The position numbers were made by a program, and so were the translations under genes. This document shows, in pieces, positions 22,812 to 32,170 of a stretch of 64,000 bases of DNA. The number at the start of each line of letters is the position of its first letter. Positions within the stretch are counted from its first letter, which is position 1. The notes below the pieces were generated by a model. The model was not told the origin of the DNA and made no database searches. It saw only the letters and a program-made list of their open reading frames with translations. Origin of the DNA: Hesseltinella vesiculosa (lineage: Eukaryota; Mucoromycota; Mucoromycetes; Mucorales; Cunninghamellaceae); contig MCGT01000005.1 in assembly GCA_002104935.1 (NCBI GenBank), positions 620,001 to 684,000 on the forward strand, written 5' to 3'.

Positions 22812-24428
22812 GTTCCTAAAAAGAGGCCAAATAAAATAAAAATCGGGGTGTGAGTTTCCTTTAAAAGAAACTGAATGCGCATGGTTCCTGCTGGAGAACA
22901 AGAGCCGTACAAGTGTTGTGGTAGGTTTTAGATGGTTACAAAAAGCTGGGAGTGCTGGCTGGCACCTAGAAGGAGGCTTGGGTTAAGTTTCTTTTTTTTT
23001 TTTTGAAGCGTCGAAAAATCCAAAATGGATATATCTTACAAGATAGATGAAATAGGCAGGATAAACTAAACAGCCAAATATGGACAAGAGAGGCTGCTTC
23101 AACAGAAGATAAAAAAAAAAGAGAGAGAGAAAGTGTTGAGAGCAGAAGGAAAAAAGGAAGCGTGTTTTGAACCACAATGGAAGTCACTGGGCGGAGTTTC
23201 CACGCGATGGAAAGGGAACAAAAAAATCGATTTCGACAAGAATCAACTTTTTTTCCTGGTTGAATCAAGACGTTGCCCCCCCCCAACAAACGAAAGGAGT
23301 ATGATTGGCCTAACCTCACCTTGCCGAAGCAAACAAACCTGGTCGATATCGACAAGACAACCTTGTCGATTTCGACAAGGTCATTTTTTTTTTCCTGGTT
23401 GAATCAAGACGTTGCCCCACAACAAACGAAAGAAGGAGTATGATTGGCCTAACCTCACCTTGCCGAAGCAAACAAACCTGGTCGATATCGACAAGACAAC
23501 CTTGTCGATATCGACAAGGTCATTTTTTTTCCTGGTTGAATCAAGACGTTGCCTCGCCAACAAACGAAAGAAGGAGTATGATTGGCCTAACCTCACCTTG
23601 TTGGCCTAACCTCACCTTGTCGAAGCAAACAAACCTGGTCGATATCGACAACCTTGTCGATTTCGACAACCTGGTCGATTTCGACAAGGTCATTTTTTTT
23701 CCTGGTTGAATCAAGACGCTGCCCCCCCCCAACAAACGAAAGAAGGAGTATGATTGGCCTAACATCACCTTGTTGGCCTAACCTCACCTTGTCGAAGCAA
23801 AAAAAACCTGGTCGATTTCAACAACCTGGTCGATTTCGACAAGAATCATTTTTTTTTCCTGGTTGAATCAAGACGTTGCCTCGCCAACAAACGAAAGAAC
23901 CAAAACAAAAAAATTCAATTGTTGAATTCGACAACCTAGCCTTTTTTTCCACTAGACTTCCGCCTACCTGATTGGCTGGATTTGGATGAGCCAAAGGACA
24001 AATGCAAAACATTGGGACATGGACAGACTTGTGTTGTTTCTACACTCTTCTTTTGGGATGAAAGCCATTGGCCATCAAAAAAAAAAACATGAAACATATG
24101 AAAGCTGAAAAGGAAAACTACACACACAAAAAAAAAAAAGAGGGGAACTCTCTCAGGGACAAACGGTTCCTTTTATTACTACTTTTCAACCCTCGCCAGA
24201 GGGAGGAATGCACTTCAATAGCCAATCTGCTCACGTTGAATGGTGTATGACAAGAAGCTCAAACTCGCTGATGCTGACCGAGGTCGAAAAAAAAAACAGG
24301 TTACACACAGTTGGTTTTTTTTTTTTTTTTGTTTGGAGTCTTCTCTTTTTTCTTGTTCCTTTTTTTTCGTTTTCACCTTTTTTCCACTCTTATCGTTGAA
24401 GTCCGGTTTATCTTTCTTATTTCTAGTG
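22812..24428. other. Divergent intergenic region dominated by a tandem array
   Basis: About 1.6 kb between the MYSM1-like gene and the Ser-rich gene at 24429. The middle (23225-23940) is the palindrome-bearing tandem repeat listed separately. The right end is T-rich (24315-24400) and ends with an acceptor-like TTTCTTATTTCTAG just before the ATG, suggesting a 5'UTR intron. No gene is supported. Confidence 0.55.
23225..23940. repeat. Tandem array of about 140-170 bp units with GTCGATATCGAC palindromes
   Basis: Five unit starts carry CCTGGTTGAATCAAGACG at about 23255, 23394, 23531, 23701 and 23858. Unit lengths are thus about 139, 137, 170 and 157 bp, plus a partial unit. Each has AACAAACGAAAG, GGAGTATGATTGGCCTAAC, CTCACCTTG, then two or three copies of GTCGAT(A/T)TCGAC and a T-run. 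One copy, CCTTGTCGATATCGACAAGG, is a perfect 20-bp palindrome. The longer units contain an extra TTGGCCTAACCTCACC duplication and an extra palindrome. Confidence 0.9.
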
Positions 24429-25724
24429 ATGATGGCGACAGAAACTCATTTGCACGACGAACTCTACGAAGATGATGCATTTGCTGCCAGCTTATCGCTG
24501 GAAGATGAACTCATGGGTAAAGGTTACGCTATGGCTGCCCCTCTTGGCTCCTCTCTTGCTGCAGAGCTGCATTCAGCCACCAATGTGCCTTTGGAGCCTC
24601 TTTCACCTACACCAAGCAGTAAGCTTGCCAGCTTGGCCATGGACCGCAGCCTTTCCTCTCCTCTTCATCATACAGATGGAGAATTGCCATTACAGAGCTC
24701 AACCAGCACTAGCTTCCATCATCCAAGCATCAGCTCCACAAGTAGTAGCTCTACCACCGCCACCACACAACTGCCTCCGCATCAACCCTTTACTTCGTCA
24801 TCTTCAACTTCCTACCTGTTGGACAATCACAATAATTCAGTCCCTGCCAACCTCACCACCACGCCTCCCCCAACCAGCCATACACCTGACTATGGCTTAA
24901 ACGACACCCTCTCCGACCAAACCAGCCCAGTGATGTCGCCTCTGCAGTGGTCTACTTTTGGTCGTAGCCGCCGCTCGTCCTTTTCCTCTACTTGGTCCTC
25001 GTTGGAACCTGAGGTGGATGATGACCCATTTGAAGTCCTGAGACGTCAACTGGAAGACCTCAACTCGGTCGTTTGGGAATCAAAAACCTTGCACAAGCGC
25101 CTGACACACACCCTGGCTGCCACCACCGACGATGCTCCCTCGACCAAGTCAACCACAAAGAAGCAGCCATTGGAGTTTGTCATTACCTCGGTCGCTGGCC
25201 TTGTTGAAAGCAAGTCAAGAGATCGAGAACGACAAACCGTGATCCTGCGCAACCTGGAAAACGCCTTGCGCAAAGAAGCCAGCGCCATGCCCCTGGATTG
25301 CTTACGTGAACTCGAACACCTCGTCGGCCAAGTCAAGGTCACCCTCTATGACCAAGCCTACTCTTATGAAAACCCTGTGCCTTTGCTTCGACATCTGACC
25401 TTGGACACTTCCAGCATGGCCGATTCCATGGAAGAGCTCAAAGAGCTCATGTACGTCAGCAAACGCCAAGTCACCGAACTCAACCAGCGTCTCCGATCCA
25501 TCGCCAAGACCGTGCACGAAGTCAGAAAAGATATCCGTCGCATCAACAAATACCTGGAAGAAAAAGACGACGACGACGCTGTCGTCTTGGAAAAGGGTGA
25601 GGTGCAGAAGCAAGTGAAAGAAATCATGTGGGGTCTGGACGATTTGGACTCAGACTCGTCTACCAAAATCAAGCAAATGCAACTCTTTTGGGAAAACCAA
25701 ATCATTTCCTCCATGGCCTCTTAA
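24429..25724 (+). CDS. Uncharacterised Ser/Thr-rich protein with C-terminal coiled coil
   Basis: No family recognised. A single coding exon encodes 431 aa from MMATETHLHDELYEDDAF. Residues about 40-200 are low complexity: Ser, Thr and Pro with many SP motifs and FGRSRRSSF, which looks like a basophilic kinase site. From about residue 200 the protein becomes helical and charged, with DDPFEVLRRQLEDLNSVVWE, RQTVILRNLENALRKEA and, near the end, a heptad-like helix VTELNQRLRSIAKTVHEV plus DIRRINKYLEEKDDDD. The architecture fits a cytoplasmic scaffold or regulator. The ATG follows directly after a good intron acceptor, so I chose it over Met codons further upstream that read through poly-T. Confidence 0.7.
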   Translation: MMATETHLHDELYEDDAFAASLSLEDELMGKGYAMAAPLGSSLAAELHSATNVPLEPLSPTPSSKLASLAMDRSLSSPLHHTDGELPLQSSTSTSFHHPSISSTSSSSTTATTQLPPHQPFTSSSSTSYLLDNHNNSVPANLTTTPPPTSHTPDYGLNDTLSDQTSPVMSPLQWSTFGRSRRSSFSSTWSSLEPEVDDDPFEVLRRQLEDLNSVVWESKTLHKRLTHTLAATTDDAPSTKSTTKKQPLEFVITSVAGLVESKSRDRERQTVILRNLENALRKEASAMPLDCLRELEHLVGQVKVTLYDQAYSYENPVPLLRHLTLDTSSMADSMEELKELMYVSKRQVTELNQRLRSIAKTVHEVRKDIRRINKYLEEKDDDDAVVLEKGEVQKQVKEIMWGLDDLDSDSSTKIKQMQLFWENQIISSMAS

Positions 25725-26080
25725 ACTGTCACTCTCTTTATTTATATCCCCTTTATAGGCTTTTTTTTTTGTGTATTCCCTCGCTCTCTTTTTTTTTTGT
25801 AAGGTCTTTAGATTCGGTTCGCATCTGTACATGTTTTCCTCTCCCTCTCGTTTTAGTTTATATATGTTTATTGATAACACATTTGTGAAGAAATGATTTG
25901 AAAAAAAAAAAAAATTGGGTCAAAAATGGAAGTAAAAAACGTGATCGGCTTTATATGAAAAAAAAATGTGGGGGTGCAATGACAGCCTTGTGACACGGAA
26001 CATGATCCGAGGAAGGGAAACAAGAGATGGTTTTTATTAAGCGAAAGGGTAAAGTAGTAATAAGGGATAAAAGGGATAAA
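25725..26080. other. Convergent 3' intergenic region
   Basis: Lies between the 3' ends of the Ser-rich gene and the F-box gene. It is A/T-rich with T-runs (25760-25769, 25790-25798) and A-runs, likely holding both 3'UTRs. No other feature seen. Confidence 0.4.
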
Positions 26081-27685
26081 TCAAGGGAATAATGCCACCG
26101 GGCCAGTATCGCCTTCCAGCCCAACATGTTGGAGTCGACCGTGTTGCCAAAGTCTTCGCACGAGTTGATCGGTCAAGCAGGACCAATGAGACAGATCGAT
26201 TGCTTTTAACCGAGTCAAATGACGAATGATCAATTCGACCGTGGCCTGAGATACATCTTGTTGCTGATCGTCATCTCGGGGCTTAGTGAAAGGAGATGCA
26301 GTGGGCTGGCTGAGATTGCGAAGACGCTGTTTACGCTCTCGCTGTTGAATCACCTGCACAAGAGATGCTAAGGCTTCGGGCTTGTTGAGCATAGACGTGG
26401 ACACGGGACGTTGTTTGCGTTCCTTGGGAGTGGCCTGGTCCTGACGCATCCGGTGCTGCAATTGACAGACCAGAGGCGACCGGCTCCTGCCCACATACAA
26501 TTGTTCCAGCTGAGGACAATGATGCACCAGAGCTTGAATGTCGGCATGAACAATCGAACAAATTCTGGTAGCGTCAACACCAAGCAAATGGTTACCACAT
26601 AACACCGCAAGATCTTGTAACACGTGCCCTGACACCCTCAGACAATCACGCATCTGATTCCCCCCAAGAAAAAAAAGTCAGCCGTCCACGTCGCCTCTTT
26701 CTTTTTTCTGTGTCTGTCTTACATTGATATAACGCAAGTAGTGACGAGCAGCGCTAACCAGAGCACGTACACCGTCTTCTGTAATACGAGAGCAGCCAGA
26801 GACATTGATTTTCTCCAAGCGATGACAAGACGCTGACAAGGTGATTAGATCATGGTCTTCGAGCGTGGCACAGCCAGCAAGTGTCAGTTGAACAAGATAG
26901 GGGGCACAGGGGGCATGTGCGAGATGATGGAACCCTTGGCTGGTGATGCGGTTGCAATGTGTCAGATTCAAAGATGTTAGACGAGGGCAGTTTTGAAGGA
27001 CAAACAGTAAGAGATCATCGGTCAGCTGGCCAGACAGCGGCTCTAATGACAAGCTTTGAACAGCGTCACCATAGTCAGGTTTGGCCAAGACAGCAAGAGC
27101 GTCAGGTACAGAGCGTCTTCGTACAGTGGTTGGCCGGTCACCGCCCAAGTTGTTGCTTTGGTAACGTCGTCGCCGTTGCTGAGGCTGGCGGGGAAGGAGA
27201 GGAGAGCTGACGCTCTGGTCAGGTCGAGGCTGGTTGGCGGTGGATATGCATCGGCGCCGCTGATGCAGTTCTTGTTTTGTATAGCTCTGTGAGGGAGTCG
27301 GTGAAAACTGGAGGTTGGGCCTGTCAAAAGTCGGGTGCGTCCAGAGGATCGGGGTCACCAGCCGATGCCAACGCTTACACACGACCATGCACTCAAGCAA
27401 GGCCGGGTTGCCAAGGTTATCAAAGATACGTCGCAGCACAACCAACGGAAGTTGATCCACTAGCGATGGCGACGTGTAATTGTAGGACGATCGGCGCATG
27501 GCGCTTTGCGGTTGTCTTTTCGTTTGCGCGGCAGGCTGTTCTTGAGCAACAAACACAATGGCATCCAACGTCGCTTTGACCCGAATGTAATTTTTCACAA
27601 TCGTATCAATCCATAGTACAAAAAACGATATCCATGAATAGAGTTTTGTCGATTCGATGTTGCCTTTGCTGGAAGCCATGAGCAA
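26081..27685 (-). CDS. F-box and leucine-rich-repeat protein
   Basis: Probable substrate receptor of an SCF ubiquitin ligase, about 500 aa. Two coding exons join at IN|MRDCL (intron about 26653-26721, phase 0). The F-box lies near residues 75-115: VDQLPLVVLRRIFDNL, then LLECMVVCKRWHRLVTPILW. After an Arg/Gln-rich linker come AMN1/Grr1-type LRRs: CPRLTSLNLTHCNRITSQGF, YLVQLTLAGCATLEDHDL and CHRLEKINVSGCSRITEDGV. More repeats follow in exon 2 (LKAIDLSHWSCLTDQLV). The target cannot be told from sequence. An upstream Met at 27685 is used; the next at 27679 is equally possible. A run of 23 A lies at 27694-27716, just before the start. Confidence 0.85.
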
Positions 27686-28000
27686 AAAGGTTTAAAAAAA
27701 AAAAAAAAAAAAAAAAGGAAAAGAAAAGAAAAAGGAAATGGGCGGGGAACCGCTTTTTTTTTTTTAGGGCATCCCATCAAATGTTTGCAGAGGGACCCAT
27801 TCCATTTGTACAACTTTGCAACAAATATCATATGCCTTGTCACCCATCCTTTCTGTTGCATTTACAATTTTATGGGGGGAGCATCAGAGCCGAAATTCCA
27901 AAAATGCAGCTAGATCCGCTGTTGCTGATTGGCTGCCCTTTTTTGCAAAAGAGTGGGGTTTCCTTCTCTTTCTGCCCTTTTTTTTTTTCTTTCTTCTAGT
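27686..28000. promoter_or_regulatory. Divergent promoter, F-box gene and KXD1
   Basis: A 315-bp gap between two divergent starts. It has an A23 tract (27694-27716), T-runs at 27755-27765 and 27979-27988, and a GATTGGCTG (CCAAT-type) motif at about 27927. The TTCTTCTAG just before the KXD1 start may be a 5'UTR intron acceptor. Confidence 0.5.
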
Positions 28001-28455
28001 ATGTCGCTGCCAGAAACCATAGCACAAGAGCTCAATACTATGAACCGCCCAGATCAAGTAGATGCCATTTTGGAGGATCAAAATCATTGGTAAGCACTGT
28101 CTGTCACCATCCAAACACGATGCTCATTTCTCCTCAAGCTTGGCGCAATGTAGAAATCAACGACAGCAGCTGACAACGTTTAACAACTTTAGCAAGACGC
28201 GTTATGAGCATCTTCATAAGCAATTTGATGCCCATGGCAAGATGTTACGACAAGTCAAGACTGATCTCGACAGTGTGTTCATCAAGTTACGGTATGTTAC
28301 CTCGTCACCCTCACGTTAGGTCGCACTCATCCTAACTTTTTTCTACCGAAATTGTAAAATTAAGGAAGATCAAAACCTTGATGCAGCAGCGTTACCCGGA
28401 CGAAATGAATCGAGCCACTGAATTATACCCTCCTGTTTCTGTCGAAGACAATTAA
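28001..28455 (+). CDS. KXD1: KxDL-motif protein (BLOC-1/BORC subunit KXD1)
   Basis: A small coiled-coil subunit of BLOC-1-like/BORC complexes on endosomes and lysosomes/vacuoles. Three exons (28001-28089, 28139-28291, 28365-28455) give 110 aa. The helical core reads FNNFSKTRYEHLHKQFDAH, then MLRQVKTDLDSVFIKLR, continuing as KIKTLMQQRYPDEM. The KTDL matches the KxDL signature and the flanking pattern fits the family. Intron 1 must end at CTCAAG (28138), because the next AG would create a stop codon. The length fits fungal KXD1. Confidence 0.8.
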
Positions 28456-30244
28456 ACTTCAACACTTTTGCAGTCTCTCGTTGTTTGACTGGTGCCGCCA
28501 ATACCGGGTATCGAAGAAATTCGAGAGGCTATAATTTCGACAGGCAGTGATTTTTTTCAGGGGAAAGCAAGTCCCCTTTTGTTGGCCAGAAGAGGGAAGG
28601 CAAAAGATCTTGGCCACAATAGCTTCGCTTTGCGTGCGCATGCTTATCCAAGAGGTTAATGTTTTTATCCATAGGCTGGCCAAGGGGGCTTGGGTTAGTC
28701 TGTGGTTCCTCGCCTGAGTGTCTGAGACGGTTGAAACGTAAACCATGTTTACTGCCCATCATAAGCTACTTGCCTGCCTTCTTCTTCTTCTTCTTCTTCT
28801 TCAAAATTTAAAAAAGGTTGGAGGCCCTTCAGAGTTTCCCCAGGGGGGTGACGTATTGCCGAATGGCCAGAACACCTCCTATGTCTTGTCCCGTCCAGGG
28901 TTCGACCCCAGATATTGTGTCTTGTTTTCTGTTTATGTGTGCTTTTATACCACGCGTCTTGTTCTGTTTGTGAGTGCTTTTACAGTATACCACGTTATCG
29001 CCTCTGTGTCACGTCTAATGTTGAAAAAGATGATTCCCCCTTGTCTTGATGCCACCAAAAGGTTTCTCCCAACGTTGTTTGTACCCCCCCCCCTCTCCAC
29101 AAATCAGAATGCTTGGTTTCCTTTGTTCCCACTCGCATTGTATATAATTGAATTGTCTATGTTGTGAATAATGAATGCCCCTTTCATACAAAAAAAAAAA
29201 AAAAAGAGTTTCCCCAGGCACTTGTGTTGCACAAAGCTTGACACCGTCCAATGAAACGCAAAATGAAATAACATCAAGTGCGTGCCTTTTAGCTCCCTTA
29301 AGTACCTGAGAGAGCTTCCGTTTTTAATCAGGGCCATAGCTCAACATTTTGTACTGGTATGCAAAACTTGGAGCGAATCTATTTAGAGCAATTTGGCGCT
29401 ATGATTTTTGATCGGATCGCTTGAGTGGTTCCAAGGCGAAAATGTCAGATTTTTCATTTTTTTAGCTGGAGGATCGGACGTGTCAAAATAAAACTGAACA
29501 AAAGTTGGCTGAGCAACCTTCACCAATCGATCTGATTTTTTCAGGATCATCATCATTCATGTATTTCCGCATACACTCAAAATATCACGTCGATGCGATC
29601 ACTTGAAAGTGCTATGCTGCATTTGGCTTTTTTTTTCTTGATTTTGAAAAAAAGACGATCATATAAAACCACATTCAATCTCCGCTCGTTACCTTTCAAT
29701 TCCTTGCCATGCACGCACAATAATTTTTTATTCAGTGAAAGCAGGCGCCGTCATCAAGTGCGACATGATGAAGGTTTTGGATTTTTGGATTGCTTTGGAT
29801 AAGGTTGGACATTTGCCTTTGAATTGTTTTAGAATTGCTCTGAGATTCTGCCACGACCCAAAGGCGCTGTGCAGAGACAAAAAAAAAAAAAAAAACTTCC
29901 AAACGCGGCACTCGAATGATTGGATTGATGCGAAATTTTGGTTGACTGTGACAATACAAAGGTTGATTGCATTGGCTCTGTATATACACGCGTGCAAGGA
30001 TGGATTGTTGAATAAAAGCAATTTTGGAAATTGGCCTCCGTGACCTTCTCACTGGAGGCTGGTCATTTTGTTACAGTTGAAAAGCTGCCTAGCATTGAAT
30101 TTGTCGTACTTATGTGATATCTAATAAACCTACTGCTAGAACTCGAGGTTAGAGCCACTTTGATAACGGGAAGAAAGTTGTTCTTTATTTTTATCAGCGG
30201 TGAAGTATAATTGACAATAATTCAAATTTATTTAAGCCATAGAA
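28456..30244. other. Gene-poor region with a dispersed repeat
   Basis: About 1.8 kb without a supported gene. It includes a CTT microsatellite at about 28780-28802, a C-run at 29086-29094, an A15 tract near 29190, and dispersed-repeat copy 2 at 29325-29700. A GGGTTCGACCCC B-box-like motif at about 28899 does not fold into a tRNA (see rejected items). Confidence 0.55.
29325..29700 (+). repeat. Dispersed repeat, copy 2
   Basis: Aligns with 4895-5265 in the same orientation over about 370 bp with many substitutions. Examples are CTGGTATGCAAAACTTGGAG, GCTGGAGGATCGGACGTGTC and TTCACCAATCGATCTGATTT. Both copies lack coding capacity. Age looks substantial from the divergence. Confidence 0.7.
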
Positions 30245-30270
30245 AAAAAAAGCGCGAACGCAAAAGGAAA

Positions 30271-30342
30271 TTCCCACACGGGGAATCGAACCCCGGCCAC
30301 GGCGGTGAAAGCGCCGGATCCTAGCCACTAGACCATATGGGA
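30271..30342 (-). tRNA. tRNA-Glu (anticodon TTC), left copy
   Basis: 72 nt including the discriminator base. The acceptor stem pairs TCCCATA with TGTGGGA. The D-arm region reads TGGTCTAGTGGCTAGGATCC, the anticodon loop is CTTTCAC (anticodon TTC), and the T-arm is CCGGGGTTCGATTCCCCG. The A- and B-box promoters are intact. It has no intron and no encoded CCA. Identical in the mature region to the copy at 30854-30925. Confidence 0.95.
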
Positions 30343-30853
30343 TGGTGAATGTTAGACCGGCCAATCAAAGGAGTGCTGATCAGGATTTTTTTTCGGCGAA
30401 AAAACAGGCGCTATTGACGAATTGATGGCTGCATCGGATAAGACACACCTTTAATGTTTTATTGGTGTAATTTGGAGACCATCTAATTAGTAAAAAGCTC
30501 GGGAATCGGCAAATGTTGAAAAAAAAGTGACAAAAGCATGAGAGATTTATCTTTCAGTCGACGATTGGTTCACATTCAGCGGCGACTGAAATGGCGGATT
30601 TGTATTCGCTAAATTCGAAGTCAGTGACACAATCATTCAGGGCACTATAATCTCTCATGCTTTTGTCACTTTTTTTTCAACATTTGCCGATTCCCGAGCT
30701 TTTTACTAATTAGATGGTCTCCAAATTACACCAATAAAACATTAAAGGTGTGTCTTATCCGATGCAGCCATCAATTCGTCAATAGCGCCTGTTTTTTCGC
30801 CGAAAAAAAATCCTGATCAGCACTCCTTTGATTGGCCGGTCTAACATTCATCA

Positions 30854-30925
30854 TCCCATATGGTCTAGTGGCTAGGATCCGGCGCTTTCACCGCCGTGGC
30901 CGGGGTTCGATTCCCCGTGTGGGAA
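30854..30925 (+). tRNA. tRNA-Glu (anticodon TTC), right copy
   Basis: Exact 72-nt match to the left copy in opposite orientation; the anticodon TTC is at 30887-30889. A T-run 20 bp downstream (30945-30951) can serve as the RNA polymerase III terminator. The left copy has the equivalent run. Confidence 0.95.
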
Positions 30926-30951
30926 TTTCCTTTTGCGTTCGCGCTTTTTTT

Positions 30952-32170
30952 GTTTTTGTTTTCAACGTTGGCCTGTATGGCCATTGCAAATCAACTTTAG
31001 TTTTTGACTCTCTTCATCATTTTACAACCATGCGCACTCTTGCTTCGTCCCATTCCGCTCAAAATTGCTCTTGAACTCCCCCCCCCCTTTTTTTTTCAAT
31101 CCCTGTACTTTCACTGGTGGCCTGCCTGACCGTCCCATCAAAAACCGTCCTAAAATTAACTCTTCCCCAGTCCACTCCAAATTTACAGGCTAGTAGTATG
31201 ACTTGAAAAGTGGCCATGGTTCACTTGTCAGCCTTCTCATACATTCAGGCAAAAAAAAAAAACCTCACGTGCCAACCAGACCCTACCCTTGCCGCCAAAC
31301 CTGCTAGTCTACCAGCACACTTGGCAACTGGCTGGGCTGGTTGACCTGTTTAAAGAAAAATAATTGGTTCAAATGACTCTATGTTGGTATTAAAATAATG
31401 TGGTTCAATTATACTACACTTCTACATTAGGCTGCTGGACTTACCACATGACAATGTAAGCCAAGCACTTTTATGGGGCTCAAGTATCGTGGTTTTTACT
31501 TTTTACGTCAAGAAAAGTATGGTAGCCTTTATACAAGGGGTAAGACCTTTTGTTTTGTATAATTTAAAAAAAAAAAAAGCATCCACACCTTCTATATTGC
31601 ACCCATTTCATTGCATCGCAAAACTCAGGTTAACCGCTTTTCTGGATCCTAGCCACCTGCCTTTTTAAGAAATTGCCTACTGGCGAAGCTGAAGCTCTGC
31701 AATGACCAGTTCTCGCCACCGAAATATCGAGGAAAAAAAAAAAAAGAAAAGAAAAATGATACAATAAACTAGCGAGTATGGTTCACCAAGGAGAGGTGAG
31801 CTCCAGGGCATTGTCAAAACTTGTGATCCAGCCCAATTCTGGAGCTCCACTCCTAGGTGGTGATGCCAAATGAACCAGTTTGGCATGTATTAAAAAATTC
31901 AACAAAGGTTTCATCGTATTGGAGAGGTAGACCAAAGTAATAGCCGTGCAGCACAATACCAAAGACAACGAGTGGGTGCCGCAGCTTCAGAAAGAAGAAA
32001 AGAACAGAAAATGTGACTCTCCCTTCATTGGCGCGGGCTGCTTTTTTTTTTTTTTTAAAAAAAAAAACTCTGCTTGCTTTTTTCTTCTTTTTTTTTCACC
32101 TTGTTGGTTGTTGCTCACCTCTTTGTAAATTTCCCAATTTTATTCTTTATATTATATCTTTAATCTGAAT
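30952..32170. other. Intergenic region upstream of the NOT1-like gene
   Basis: About 1.2 kb without a supported gene. It is A/T-rich with A-runs at about 31249-31262, 31566-31578 and 31731-31745, and a T-run at 32041-32056. I searched it for upstream NOT1 exons (MIF4G or CN9-binding regions) and saw none. The T-rich DNA just before 32171 is the likely promoter. Confidence 0.5.

Larger units (their letters stand above)
30245..30951. repeat. 303-bp inverted duplication with a 101-bp spacer
   Basis: The left arm (30245-30547) and right arm (30649-30951) are reverse complements with one mismatch that I found (GATGGTGAATG against GATGATGAATG beside the tRNA 5' end). Each arm holds a complete tRNA-Glu gene plus about 200 bp of flank. 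The spacer (30548-30648) itself contains a smaller inverted repeat, TTTCAGTCG...CGACTGAAA. The arms end abruptly at both outer and inner edges. Confidence 0.95.

Noticed and set aside
23225..23940. CRISPR-like array
   Set aside because: Repeats are 137-170 bp, imperfect and contain internal palindromes, with no short unique spacers. The genome is eukaryotic.
28862..28925. tRNA-like element with GGGTTCGACCCC B-box and a TGGCCAGAACACC A-box-like motif
   Set aside because: The T-arm would have a 5-nt loop and the acceptor and anticodon stems do not pair. It may be chance or a very old SINE head.
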